This document shows positions 42,833 through 52,342 of a stretch of DNA of 64,000 nt, piece after piece. The stretch is from Stenotrophomonas sp. UBA2629. Lineage in GTDB: Bacteria > Pseudomonadota > Gammaproteobacteria > Xanthomonadales > Xanthomonadaceae. Numbering within the stretch: the first letter of the stretch is position 1; every line of letters begins with the position of its first letter. The notes beneath the pieces were generated by a model. It saw nothing but the letters and a program-made list of their open reading frames with translations, searched no databases and was not told the DNA's origin. The stretch is taken from assembly GCA_002359895.1 (NCBI GenBank), contig DEOB01000008.1:18865-82864 (forward strand), given 5' to 3'. Position numbers and translations under genes: made by a program.

Positions 42833-42848
42833 TGTTCCACGTGGAGTC
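42833..42848. promoter_or_regulatory. Degenerate parS-like site
   Basis: TGTTCCACGTGGAGTC keeps a complete left half and the CACGTGG core but only 13 of 16 positions. It may be a decayed or weak site. Confidence 0.4.
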
Positions 42849-42956
42849 GAGTCGATCCGCTGTGGATGAAAGTGCCGGCACCTTGGCGGATGCTTTAAGC
42901 TGCGCCTCTGCCAGCCACGAATGTCGTAGCGGCTTCGCGTTTTCTCTTGAGCGTCA

Positions 42957-44051
42957 ATGCATATCGTCCGTGTTGCCTTGAACCACGTGCGTCGGTTCGA
43001 TTCGGTGGAGTTGGCGCCCCTTCCGGGGATCAACCTGATTACCGGCGCCAATGGCGCGGGCAAAACCAGTGTGCTCGAGGCGCTGCATCTGATGGCCTAT
43101 GGCCGCAGCTTTCGCGGAAGAGTGCGCGACGGCTTGGTGCAGAAGGGGGCTGAAGGCCTGGATGTCTTCGTGGAATGGCGGGAAGGCGCCGATGAAGGCG
43201 GGGTTGTGCGCCGCGCCGGCTTGCGACACAGCGGACAAACCTGGAAAGGGCGGCTGGACGGCGAGGATGTTCCACAGCTGGGCACACTCTGCGCTGCTTT
43301 GGCTGTCGTCACGTTTGAGCCGGGCAGCCATGCACTGGTAAGCGGGGGCAGTGAACCGCGTCGGCGCTTCGTCGATTGGGGATTGTTCCACGTGGAACCT
43401 GACTTCCTCCCACTTTGGCGCCGTTACACCCGGGCGTTGAAGCAACGCAACGCGCTACTCAAGGCGGGGGCCCGCGGAAAGCAGCTGGATGCGTGGGATT
43501 GGGAGCTGGCGCAAGCCGGTACACCGCTGACATCGCGCCGCCAGCAGTATCTGGAGCGTCTGCAGGAACGCGCCGTCGTTCTGGCAGCAGAATTGGCCCC
43601 GAGTCTGCAATTGCAGACCTTGGAGCTGCAACCCGGTTGGCGCCGCAATGAAATGTCCTTGGCAGATGCGTTACTGCTGGCCAGGGAACGAGATCGGACA
43701 GCGGGCTACACCTCAGTGGGTCCGCACCGGGCCGATTGGACAGTGGGCTTTGCGCAGATACCGGGCCGGGACGCCCTTTCCCGTGGACAGGCCAAGCTTA
43801 CTGCCCTTGCTTGTCTGCTCGCACAAGCGGACGATTACGCGGCCGAGCGCGGCGAGTGGCCGGTAATTGCATTGGACGATCTGGGTTCGGAGCTGGATCG
43901 CAATCACCAGCAGCGCGTATTGCAGCGATTGGCTGCGACACCGGCACAGATATTCATTACCGCTACCGAAACCCCGGCTGCGCTCGAAACCGAACTACGT
44001 CCCTCTGCTGTGTTCCACGTGGAACACGGCGAGGTTCTGCCGGTGAATTGA
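42957..44051 (+). CDS. recF: DNA replication and repair protein RecF
   Basis: A 364-residue SMC-like ATPase that helps load RecA at gaps. It has Walker A NGAGKTSVLEALHLMAYGRS, the signature region FAQIPGRDALSRGQAKLTAL and Walker B PVIALDDLGSELD with the D-loop. It lies between dnaN and gyrB as usual. Two parS-like palindromes lie within its coding sequence (43384 and 44011), the second a perfect match encoding part of VFHVEHGE near the C-terminus. Confidence 0.96.
   Translation: MHIVRVALNHVRRFDSVELAPLPGINLITGANGAGKTSVLEALHLMAYGRSFRGRVRDGLVQKGAEGLDVFVEWREGADEGGVVRRAGLRHSGQTWKGRLDGEDVPQLGTLCAALAVVTFEPGSHALVSGGSEPRRRFVDWGLFHVEPDFLPLWRRYTRALKQRNALLKAGARGKQLDAWDWELAQAGTPLTSRRQQYLERLQERAVVLAAELAPSLQLQTLELQPGWRRNEMSLADALLLARERDRTAGYTSVGPHRADWTVGFAQIPGRDALSRGQAKLTALACLLAQADDYAAERGEWPVIALDDLGSELDRNHQQRVLQRLAATPAQIFITATETPAALETELRPSAVFHVEHGEVLPVN
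43384..43399. promoter_or_regulatory. parS-like site 3, inside recF
   Basis: TGTTCCACGTGGAACC matches 15 of 16 positions. It is read through as the LFHVEP codons of RecF. Confidence 0.75.
44011..44026. promoter_or_regulatory. parS-like site 4, inside recF (perfect)
   Basis: TGTTCCACGTGGAACA matches all 16 positions of TGTTNCACGTGNAACA and is a perfect palindrome, near the recF 3' end. Confidence 0.82.
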
Positions 44052-44147
44052 CCCTTCAGGGCGGAAATCTGCCCGGCGGGTATAATCAGGCCGCAACCCC
44101 CTATTTCTCAGGCATCAGCTCCGGCGGATGCCTGACCTGCGGAGCCC

Positions 44148-46619
44148 ATGGCAAGCGCAATGACCGAAGAACAGAACACCCCGGCCAATAACGGCAATTA
44201 CGACGCCAACAGCATCACCGCCCTTGAGGGCTTGGAAGCTGTCCGCAAGCGTCCCGGCATGTACATCGGCGACGTCCATGACGGCACCGGTCTGCATCAC
44301 ATGGTGTTCGAGGTCGTGGATAACTCCATCGACGAAGCGCTGGCGGGGCACGCTGACGTCGTCAATGTGACCATCCATGGCGATGGCTCGGTGTCGGTTT
44401 CCGATAACGGCCGAGGCATCCCGGTCGGCAAGCACGAGCAGATGAGCAAAAAGCTCGATCGCGAGGTCTCCGCTGCCGAAGTCGTGATGACCGTTCTGCA
44501 CGCCGGCGGCAAGTTTGACGACAACAGCTACAAGGTTTCCGGCGGCTTGCACGGTGTCGGCGTCAGCGTGGTCAACGCGCTGTCGGAAAAGCTGCTGCTT
44601 GATATCTACCAGGGCGGCTTCCACTACCAGCAGGAATACAGCGACGGTGTCGCACTGGCACCATTGAAAAAGCTGGAAGCCAGCGACAAGCGCGGTACCA
44701 GCCTGCGCTTCTGGCCGTCGGTGAAGGCATTCAACGGAAACGTCGAGTTTCACTACGAGGTGCTGGCCCGCCGCCTGCGTGAGCTTTCGTTCCTGAATTC
44801 CGGCGTCAAGATCGCGCTGAACGATGAGCGCGGCGAAGGCCGTCGGGATGACTACCACTACGAAGGCGGCATCCGCAGCTTCGTGGAACACCTGGCACAG
44901 CTGAAGACCCCGCTGCACCCCAACGTCATCTCGGTGACCGGCGAGCACAGCGGCATCACCGTGGAAGTGGCGCTGCAGTGGACCGATTCCTATCAGGAAA
45001 CGATGTACTGCTTCACCAACAATATTCCGCAGAAGGATGGCGGCACCCATCTTGCCGGTTTCCGTGGCGCGCTGACCCGCGTGCTGAACAACTACATCGA
45101 GCAGAACGGCATTGCCAAGCAGGCCAAGATCAGCCTGACCGGCGATGACATGCGCGAAGGCATGATCGCCGTGCTGTCGGTGAAGGTGCCCGACCCCAGC
45201 TTCTCCAGCCAGACCAAGGAAAAGCTGGTCAGCTCGGATGTGCGCCCGGCGGTGGAAAACGCCTTTGGTGCGCGCCTGGAAGAGTTCCTCCAGGAAAACC
45301 CGAACGAAGCCAAGATCATCGCCGGCAAGATCGTCGATGCCGCCCGTGCCCGTGAAGCCGCGCGTAAAGCGCGCGACCTCACCCGTCGCAAGGGCGCGCT
45401 GGATATTGCGGGCCTACCGGGCAAGCTGGCCGACTGTCAGGAAAAAGATCCGGCGCTGTCCGAACTGTTCATCGTCGAGGGTGACTCGGCAGGTGGCTCG
45501 GCCAAGCAGGGCCGCAATCGCAAGAACCAGGCTGTACTGCCATTGCGCGGCAAGATCCTCAACGTGGAACGTGCCCGCTTCGACCGTATGCTGGCCTCGG
45601 ACCAGGTCGGTACGCTGATCACCGCGCTGGGCACCGGCATCGGCCGCGATGAGTACAACCCGGACAAGCTGCGCTACCACAAGATCATCATCATGACCGA
45701 CGCCGACGTCGACGGCGCGCACATCCGCACGCTGCTGTTGACGTTCTTCTACCGTCAGATGCCGGAGCTGATCGAGCGCGGTTACGTCTACATCGGGCTG
45801 CCGCCGCTGTACAAAATCAAGCAGGGCAAGACCGAGTTGTACCTCAAGGACGACCCGGCGCTGGATGCATATCTGGCCAACAGCGCAGTGGAGAACGCTG
45901 CACTCATTCCGGCTGCCGGCGAGCCGCCAATCGAAGGGGTTGCGCTGGAAAAGCTGTTGCTGAGCTACGCCAGCGCGCAGGATGCCATCGACCGCAACGC
46001 GCATCGTTACGACCGCCAACTGCTCGAAACGCTGGTCGATTTCACCCCGATGGATCTGCAGAGCCTGCGTACCGCCGGTGAGGGCGAAGGTCTGGATGCC
46101 TTGGCCAAGCGCCTGAACCAAGGCAGCTTGGGCACGCCACGTTTCACCCTGGTGCTGCAGGAGCCGAACGAGCAGCGCCCGGCTGCGTTGCTGGTAACGC
46201 GCCGTCACATGGGTGAGGAACACACCCAGGTGCTGCCGCTGGCTGCGTTTGAATCCGGCGAACTGCGCCCACTGCACCAGGCGTCGCAGTTGCTGCATGG
46301 CCTGATCCGCGAAGGTGGCACCATCAATCGTGGCAACAAGAGTGCCGAAGTCACCGGCTTCGCCCAGGCCCAGGCCTGGTTGATGGAAGAAGCCAAGAAG
46401 GGCCGCCAGATCCAGCGATTCAAGGGCTTGGGTGAAATGAACCCGGAGCAGTTGTGGGATACCACGGTGAACCCGGATACCCGCCGCTTGCTGCAGGTCC
46501 GGATCGAAGACGCGGTGGAAGCCGACCAGATTTTCAGCACCCTGATGGGTGATGTGGTTGAGCCGCGCCGTGACTTCATCGAGGACAACGCGCTGAAAGT
46601 CATGAATCTGGATATCTGA
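44148..46619 (+). CDS. gyrB: DNA gyrase subunit B
   Basis: The 823-residue ATPase subunit of gyrase. Motifs include ALEGLEAVRKRPGMYIG at the N-terminus, the GHKL site EVVDNSIDEAL with SDNGRGIPVG, and GGLHGVGVSVVNAL. The TOPRIM domain shows IVEGDSAGGSAKQGRNRKNQ and IMTDADVDGAHI, and the C-terminal GLGEMNPEQLWDTTVNP is typical. A GCGGAG ribosome site precedes the ATG at 44148; an in-frame ATG four codons later is possible. A terminator follows. Confidence 0.98.
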   Translation: MASAMTEEQNTPANNGNYDANSITALEGLEAVRKRPGMYIGDVHDGTGLHHMVFEVVDNSIDEALAGHADVVNVTIHGDGSVSVSDNGRGIPVGKHEQMSKKLDREVSAAEVVMTVLHAGGKFDDNSYKVSGGLHGVGVSVVNALSEKLLLDIYQGGFHYQQEYSDGVALAPLKKLEASDKRGTSLRFWPSVKAFNGNVEFHYEVLARRLRELSFLNSGVKIALNDERGEGRRDDYHYEGGIRSFVEHLAQLKTPLHPNVISVTGEHSGITVEVALQWTDSYQETMYCFTNNIPQKDGGTHLAGFRGALTRVLNNYIEQNGIAKQAKISLTGDDMREGMIAVLSVKVPDPSFSSQTKEKLVSSDVRPAVENAFGARLEEFLQENPNEAKIIAGKIVDAARAREAARKARDLTRRKGALDIAGLPGKLADCQEKDPALSELFIVEGDSAGGSAKQGRNRKNQAVLPLRGKILNVERARFDRMLASDQVGTLITALGTGIGRDEYNPDKLRYHKIIIMTDADVDGAHIRTLLLTFFYRQMPELIERGYVYIGLPPLYKIKQGKTELYLKDDPALDAYLANSAVENAALIPAAGEPPIEGVALEKLLLSYASAQDAIDRNAHRYDRQLLETLVDFTPMDLQSLRTAGEGEGLDALAKRLNQGSLGTPRFTLVLQEPNEQRPAALLVTRRHMGEEHTQVLPLAAFESGELRPLHQASQLLHGLIREGGTINRGNKSAEVTGFAQAQAWLMEEAKKGRQIQRFKGLGEMNPEQLWDTTVNPDTRRLLQVRIEDAVEADQIFSTLMGDVVEPRRDFIEDNALKVMNLDI

Positions 46620-46638
46620 CACAATCCAGACGCATCAG

Positions 46639-46672
46639 CGGGCGCCAGCTTCTCGCGGCGCCCGTTTTTTTT
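46639..46672 (+). terminator. Terminator after gyrB
   Basis: Stem CGGGCGCC / GGCGCCCG with a ten-base loop followed by eight T. Confidence 0.88.
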
Positions 46673-46701
46673 GCCCATCTGCCGCTATCCACAGGCCTGC
46701 G

Positions 46702-47547
46702 ATGTCCGCTCCCCCTTCCCTGCCGGTTTCTCCTACGCCTCCTTTGCCAACTGCCACCCGCCGCCAAGGTTCCGCCCTGCTGGGTTTTGGCTTGGATCTG
46801 CTGATTGCCATCGGCGCCCTGTTGGCGTTGAGTTTGGCCTGCAGCCTTGCTTGGGGGCTGTGGCGAGGCATTGAAGTGGGATTGGAGGCTGCACGTAGTG
46901 GTGCAGGCGCGCCGGACCCGGGTGAGATTGCGACGCTGATGGGCCAGCCAGGGGCGTTGGCGCAGATGCTGATTGCCCTGATTGGCACCGGGGGCGCAGC
47001 GTTGCTGCTGTATTTCTGGCGCCGTCGTGCAACGCCGGCCGAGCGCGTGCAATCGCGGCATGCCGCCCTGAAACCGACCACCTGGGGTTGGACTTTGCTG
47101 GTGGCGGCCGGCGTATTTGCCGGCAGCAGCCTGATCGGCATCATCGCCAAGCAGTTGGGCATAGAACCGGTGCCCACCAATCTGCCGCTGATGGAACAGG
47201 CGCTGGCTCACTACCCGGCTTTTCTGGTGGCTTTCGCCGTTTTTCTAGCCCCGGCCTACGAAGAACTCCTGTTTCGGCGTGTCTTGTTTGGGCGCTTGTG
47301 GGCGGCCGACCGGCCGTGGTTGGGCATGCTGCTGAGCAGCGCCGCCTTTGCCTTGGTCCACGAAATCCCCGGCACCAGCCCAAACACCCTGCCAGCGATG
47401 CTGCAGCTGTGGCTGATTTACGGTGGCATGGGCGCCGCCTTTGCGTGGTTGTACCGCCACACCGGTACGCTGTGGGCGGCGATTGGCGCGCACGCGATCA
47501 ACAACGCAATTGCACTGGCGGCCCTGGTGCTGTTCGGCGCGCAATAA
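46702..47547 (+). CDS. CPBP-family intramembrane metalloprotease
   Basis: A 281-residue membrane protein with about eight hydrophobic segments. The CPBP (Abi/CAAX-like) motifs are APAYEELLFRRVLFG with E187, E188 and R192, ALVHEIPG with H220, and GAHAINNAI with H264 and N268. These form the metal site of Rce1-type proteases. Its substrate is unknown; relatives act in protein processing or bacteriocin tolerance. It follows gyrB after a terminator. Confidence 0.9.
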   Translation: MSAPPSLPVSPTPPLPTATRRQGSALLGFGLDLLIAIGALLALSLACSLAWGLWRGIEVGLEAARSGAGAPDPGEIATLMGQPGALAQMLIALIGTGGAALLLYFWRRRATPAERVQSRHAALKPTTWGWTLLVAAGVFAGSSLIGIIAKQLGIEPVPTNLPLMEQALAHYPAFLVAFAVFLAPAYEELLFRRVLFGRLWAADRPWLGMLLSSAAFALVHEIPGTSPNTLPAMLQLWLIYGGMGAAFAWLYRHTGTLWAAIGAHAINNAIALAALVLFGAQ

Positions 47548-47619
47548 TTCTTTTTCGCGATTGACGAAAATTTAAGCCGCGCACTCGCACACTGCGATCA
47601 TGAAAGTGGGGGGTCTTCA

Positions 47620-48426
47620 ATGAAAGCCGTCATTCTTGCCACTACGGCAGCGCTACTGCTCAGCGCATGTGCAACCACCACCTCGCCTACCGGGCGGCGA
47701 CAGGTGGTGGGGGGCGTTTCCCAGCAGCAGTTGGATCAGCTGGGGGCGCAGGCATTTGCTGAAACCAAGGCCAAGGAAACCGTCAACCGCGACGGCAAGC
47801 AGAATGCGTATGTGCAATGCGTGGTCAGTGCGCTCGTCGCGCAGCTGCCACCGCAGTACCGTGGCGTACGGTGGGAGACGGTGGTCTTTGTCGACAAAGA
47901 ACCCAATGCGTTCGCCCTGCCCGGTGGCAAGGTCGGGGTGAACACCGGTATCTTCAGCGTGGCCCGCAACCAGGACCAGCTCGCCGCGGTCATCGGCCAT
48001 GAAATAGGTCATGTGATTTCGCGCCATCACGAAGAGCGCATCACCAAGCAACTGGGTGCCTCGGGTGTGCTGCAGGTCGCCAGCGCGCTGGCAGGTGCGG
48101 CCTACGGCGGAACCGCCGCCAATACGGTCAGCCAGTTGGGCGGCATGGGCGCGCAGACGATGCTGCTGCTGCCCGGCTCACGCACCCAGGAAAGCGAGGC
48201 CGATGTGGTCGGTCAGCGTCTGATGGCCCGGGCTGGGTTTGACCCTGCGCAAGCGGTGAACCTGTGGCAGAACATGATGGCCGCCAGCGGAAATCGTTCT
48301 CCGCAATGGTTGTCCACCCATCCCGACCCGGCCAATCGCATTCGTGAACTGCAGCGTGACGCCCCCGCGCTGGAGCCGGTTTACCGCCAGGCACGGCAAT
48401 CCGGGGTGACGCCAAGATGCGGATGA
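47620..48426 (+). CDS. M48-family metalloprotease lipoprotein (LoiP/YggG-like)
   Basis: A 268-residue lipoprotein with signal and lipobox (LLSAC, C17). The M48 zinc site is HEIGH at 127-131, and the third ligand lies in ESEADVVGQRLMARAGFDP. The fold begins near GRRQVVGGVSQQQLDQLG, a hallmark of the YggG/LoiP group. These enzymes act in outer-membrane quality control in the periplasm. Confidence 0.92.
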   Translation: MKAVILATTAALLLSACATTTSPTGRRQVVGGVSQQQLDQLGAQAFAETKAKETVNRDGKQNAYVQCVVSALVAQLPPQYRGVRWETVVFVDKEPNAFALPGGKVGVNTGIFSVARNQDQLAAVIGHEIGHVISRHHEERITKQLGASGVLQVASALAGAAYGGTAANTVSQLGGMGAQTMLLLPGSRTQESEADVVGQRLMARAGFDPAQAVNLWQNMMAASGNRSPQWLSTHPDPANRIRELQRDAPALEPVYRQARQSGVTPRCG

Positions 48427-48554
48427 AACCGGAGATTGTTGCAGTACACCAACGGAAGTGATTTCTCCGTTAAATATTTTCTGATACGTTTGCGAGCTCG
48501 GTTTCTTTCCGATTGTCCGAATTTTGCCGCCCGGCGGTTTCAACGAGGTGAACC

Positions 48555-49745
48555 ATGATTTTCCGCAGCCCCAAACAAGCCTTGCTTTCCGTCCTTATCG
48601 CGACCGCGCTGGGTGGTGTTGTAGTGGCTGACGCTTCGGCTCAATCCCGTTCCAGCGAGCGCGGCGAACGTGGCAATCGTGGTTCGGCCAAGGCCGAGGT
48701 GCTGTTCCCGGAAGCCACCCGCGAAGAGCCCAAGGTCAAGGCTTCCTCGAAGATGAGTGGAAAGCTGAAGAAGCTGTTCGACGCCTACAACAAGGACGAT
48801 TACGCGCAGACCCGCACGCTGGCCGATGAAATCATCGCTGCTGCGGATGCCAACGAATACGACAAGGCTGTTTCCAACCAGCTGGCCTCGCAGGCCGCCT
48901 ACAACCTGGATGACAACGCCGCCGCCAAGCAGTACCTGCAGCAGGCCGTCACCCTCAATGCGCTGGACAACAACGGCCATTACCAGGCCCTGCTGATGTT
49001 GGCCCAGTTGCAGCTGCAGGACGACCAGTACGCTGAAGGCCTGGCCAACCTGGACAAGTATTTCGCCGAGTCCAAGTCCAACAAGCCCGAAGAGCAGATC
49101 ATCAAGGGCCAGGCCCTGTACCAGAGCGAAAAATATGCCGAGGCCATTCCGGTGCTGAAGGCAGCCATTGCCGCTTCGCCCGAGCCGAAGGACAACTGGA
49201 ACCAGTTGCTGATGGCTGCCTACTCCGAGGCTGGCCAGACCGGTGAAGCGGTGAAGGAAGCCGAAGCACTGGCTGCCAAGAATCCGGCCGACAAGAAAGC
49301 CCAGCTCAACCTGGCCAGCATGTACATGCAGGCCGACCAGATGGACAAGGCCGCTGCAGTGATGGACAAGCTGCGCGCGGCTGGACAGCTCACCGAAGAG
49401 CGCGAATACAAGCAGTTGTATTCAATCTATGCCAACACCGACAACAAGGAACGGGACGTCATTGCGGTGATCAACGAAGGTATGTCCAAGGGCATCCTGA
49501 AGCCGGATTACCAGACCTACCTGGCGTTGGCGCAGTCGTATTACTACACCGAACAGGTGCCACAGGCGATCGAGGCATGGCGTAATGCCGCGCCGTTGTC
49601 CAAGGACGGCGAAACCTACCTGAATCTGGCACGTGTCCTGCATGCTGAGGGGCGTATTCCCGAGGCCAAGCAGGCAGCGCGTGATGCAAAGGCAAAGGGC
49701 GTCAAAAACCCTGGCGATGCCGACAAAATCATCAACCTGAAGTAA
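48555..49745 (+). CDS. Exported TPR protein upstream of the TonB genes
   Basis: A 396-residue protein with a signal peptide (cleavage near DASA, about residue 28) and a short Arg/Gly/Ser-rich stretch. Tetratricopeptide-like helical repeats then run from about 70 to the end, for example KGQALYQSEKYAEAIPVLKA and LARVLHAEGRIPEAKQAARD. No catalytic motif is seen. A periplasmic TPR protein beside tonB-exbB-exbD is also known in marine gammaproteobacterial TonB systems, so a role in TonB-dependent transport is inferred. It ends 146 bases before tonB. Confidence 0.75.
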   Translation: MIFRSPKQALLSVLIATALGGVVVADASAQSRSSERGERGNRGSAKAEVLFPEATREEPKVKASSKMSGKLKKLFDAYNKDDYAQTRTLADEIIAAADANEYDKAVSNQLASQAAYNLDDNAAAKQYLQQAVTLNALDNNGHYQALLMLAQLQLQDDQYAEGLANLDKYFAESKSNKPEEQIIKGQALYQSEKYAEAIPVLKAAIAASPEPKDNWNQLLMAAYSEAGQTGEAVKEAEALAAKNPADKKAQLNLASMYMQADQMDKAAAVMDKLRAAGQLTEEREYKQLYSIYANTDNKERDVIAVINEGMSKGILKPDYQTYLALAQSYYYTEQVPQAIEAWRNAAPLSKDGETYLNLARVLHAEGRIPEAKQAARDAKAKGVKNPGDADKIINLK

Positions 49746-49891
49746 GCAGGAATAACGCCTGAACAGCTGCATTTGTGATGCGCAGCTGGTCAGGATTGGT
49801 ATAAGCTTGGAGGTTCCTGCGGTGTCATGCACCGCTGAATCAGGGGCGACAAAACAACGTCGTTCCGGCCCCACTAACGAGTTCTTGGCGC

Positions 49892-50563
<672 letters not shown>

Positions 50564-50649
50564 TAGGCAGGGCGGTGCTTGAAACCGCCCACCCAACAGC
50601 TCGACATTAGCTACACCCTTTACCACCACACACAACAAAGGTAAGCGTC

Positions 50650-51393
50650 ATGCTGCAGGAAATTTTCATCGCCGCCGCTGCCGGGGGCAACGCAAACAAC
50701 GCGCTCTCGCAGATGGGCTTCGAGCATCTGATCCACGAAATGACCTCCCAGCCGGGCGACTTCGCCGTCTCCTGGGTCGTGCTGATCACCCTGGTGGCGA
50801 TGTCGGCAATGTCCTGGTACTGGACTGTCATCAACATCTTCCGCACCACCCGCCTGAAGTCCGCCGCTGATCGCGTGCCGGGCCTGTTCTGGGATGCCCC
50901 GAACGCTCAGGACGCAATCCGCGCGATGGAAGAACAGCCGGCTTCCGAGCCGTTCTCCAAGATCGCTCTGGACGCTGCCCAGGCCGCTGCCCACCACCAG
51001 CAGGCTGGTGCCGGCGAAACCCTGAGCCGTTCGGAATTCGTTGACCGCGCCCTGCGTCAGGCCGTGACCCGCGAATCGAACCGTCTGCAGGGCGGCATGA
51101 TCCTTCTGGCTACCGTCGGTGCAACCGCTCCGTTCGTCGGTCTGCTGGGTACCGTGTGGGGCATCTACGGCGCGCTGATCAAGATCGGTGCTACCGGTTC
51201 GGCCTCCATTGACGCCGTTGCCGGCCCGGTGGGTGAAGCACTGATCATGACCGCAATTGGTCTGTTCGTTGCTATCCCGGCCGTGTTCGCCTTCAACTTC
51301 TTCAGCAAGATCAACAGCGCCACGATCAGCAAGTTCGATACGTTCGCTCACGACCTGCACGACTTCTTCGCCACTGGCTCGCGCGTTCGCTAA
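50650..51393 (+). CDS. exbB: TonB-system proton channel protein ExbB
   Basis: A 247-residue MotA/TolQ/ExbB-family inner-membrane protein with three transmembrane helices. The family core LATVGATAPFVGLLGTVWG is at about 153-171, and the third helix is GEALIMTAIGLFVAIPAVFA. It forms a proton channel with ExbD that energises TonB. It lies 86 bases after tonB in the same direction. Confidence 0.95.
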   Translation: MLQEIFIAAAAGGNANNALSQMGFEHLIHEMTSQPGDFAVSWVVLITLVAMSAMSWYWTVINIFRTTRLKSAADRVPGLFWDAPNAQDAIRAMEEQPASEPFSKIALDAAQAAAHHQQAGAGETLSRSEFVDRALRQAVTRESNRLQGGMILLATVGATAPFVGLLGTVWGIYGALIKIGATGSASIDAVAGPVGEALIMTAIGLFVAIPAVFAFNFFSKINSATISKFDTFAHDLHDFFATGSRVR

Positions 51394-51439
51394 GCCAGTA
51401 AGCCGAGCAGTCATCGCAACGATATAGACGGAGCCCGTT

Positions 51440-51865
51440 ATGGCTTTCAGTAGTGGCAACAGCAGCGGCCCCATGGCCGACATCAACGTCACGCCCCTCG
51501 TGGACGTGATGTTGGTGCTGCTGATCATCTTCATCATCACGGCTCCCCTGATGTCCCACAAGGTCCAGGTGGAGTTGCCCGAGGCCAACCTGATCCAGAA
51601 TCCGGAAACTGCGCCGGATCGCAAGAACCCGATCACGGTTGCCGTCAAGGAAGACGGGTCGCTCTATTGGAACGATGAGCCGGTGTCCAAAGAGACGCTG
51701 GAATCACGTTTCGCCACTGCTGCGCAGCAGACGCCGCAGCCGCCGCTGAATCTTCGTGGTGATAAAACCACGAAGATGAGCGTGATCAACGAGGTCACCA
51801 AGATCGCGCAGGGTCAGGGCATGTTGGACGTCGGTTTCGTTGCCACCAAAGTAAAGGGGCAATAA
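51440..51865 (+). CDS. exbD1: TonB-system protein ExbD (first copy)
   Basis: A 141-residue protein with one transmembrane helix (about 20-42). The helix carries the essential aspartate in NVTPLVDVMLVLLIIFIITA. A periplasmic domain follows. The first 80 bases after the start are nearly the same as in the downstream exbD2, showing a tandem duplication. It is followed after three bases by exbD2. Confidence 0.95.
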   Translation: MAFSSGNSSGPMADINVTPLVDVMLVLLIIFIITAPLMSHKVQVELPEANLIQNPETAPDRKNPITVAVKEDGSLYWNDEPVSKETLESRFATAAQQTPQPPLNLRGDKTTKMSVINEVTKIAQGQGMLDVGFVATKVKGQ

Positions 51866-51868
51866 GCG

Positions 51869-52279
51869 ATGGCATTCAGTAGTGGTGGTAACAAGGGCCC
51901 AATGGCCGACATCAACGTCACGCCCCTCGTGGACGTGATGCTGGTGCTGTTGATCATCTTCATCGTGACCGCGCCGATCATGACGTACCCGATCGCCGTG
52001 GATCTGCCGCAGCGGGTCATCAACCCGCCGCCGCAGCTGCGCGAGCCGCCGCCGCCGATTGATCTGCGTGTGGATGCGAGCAACCAGGTTTACTGGAACA
52101 ACAGTCCGGTGAACGTGGGTGACCTCGAGCAGAAGATGGAAGAAGAAGTACAGAAGGATCCGACCAACCAGCCGGAACTTCGCATCGAAGCCAGCCCGGA
52201 TTCGGAGTACGACGTCATGGCCAAGATTCTGGCCCAGGCGAAGAATGCTCAGATGAAGAAGATCGGTTTCGTGCAGTGA
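51869..52279 (+). CDS. exbD2: TonB-system protein ExbD (second copy)
   Basis: A 136-residue ExbD paralogue with the same N-terminal segment (MADINVTPLVDVMLVLLIIF) but a diverged periplasmic domain with PPPQLREPPPPIDLRVD. In Xanthomonas campestris a second exbD2 beside tonB-exbB-exbD1 is known and was linked to plant-related responses rather than iron uptake. The operon ends in a terminator 30 bases downstream. Confidence 0.94.
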   Translation: MAFSSGGNKGPMADINVTPLVDVMLVLLIIFIVTAPIMTYPIAVDLPQRVINPPPQLREPPPPIDLRVDASNQVYWNNSPVNVGDLEQKMEEEVQKDPTNQPELRIEASPDSEYDVMAKILAQAKNAQMKKIGFVQ

Positions 52280-52308
52280 CGTAACACCCAAGTCATGACG
52301 CGACTGGA

Positions 52309-52342
52309 AGGCGCCTCCGTTAATCGGGGGCGTCTTTTTTTT
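52309..52342 (+). terminator. Terminator after exbD2
   Basis: An imperfect stem GGCGCCTCCG / CGGGGGCGTC with a five-base loop, followed by a run of eight T. Confidence 0.82.

Larger units (their letters stand above)
41811..42956. other. Long dnaN-recF intergenic region
   Basis: About 1.15 kb without a convincing gene. It carries parS-like sites (41918 and weakly 42833) and a direct repeat of ACAGAGCC followed by TGATTTCTTG (about 42408 and 42472). An A/T-rich block lies at about 42520-42620 and a DnaA-box cluster at 42655-42729. Short open frames (for example 41890-42180) have no ribosome site or family resemblance. It could contain part of the origin or a transcription-free segregation zone. 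Confidence 0.6.
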
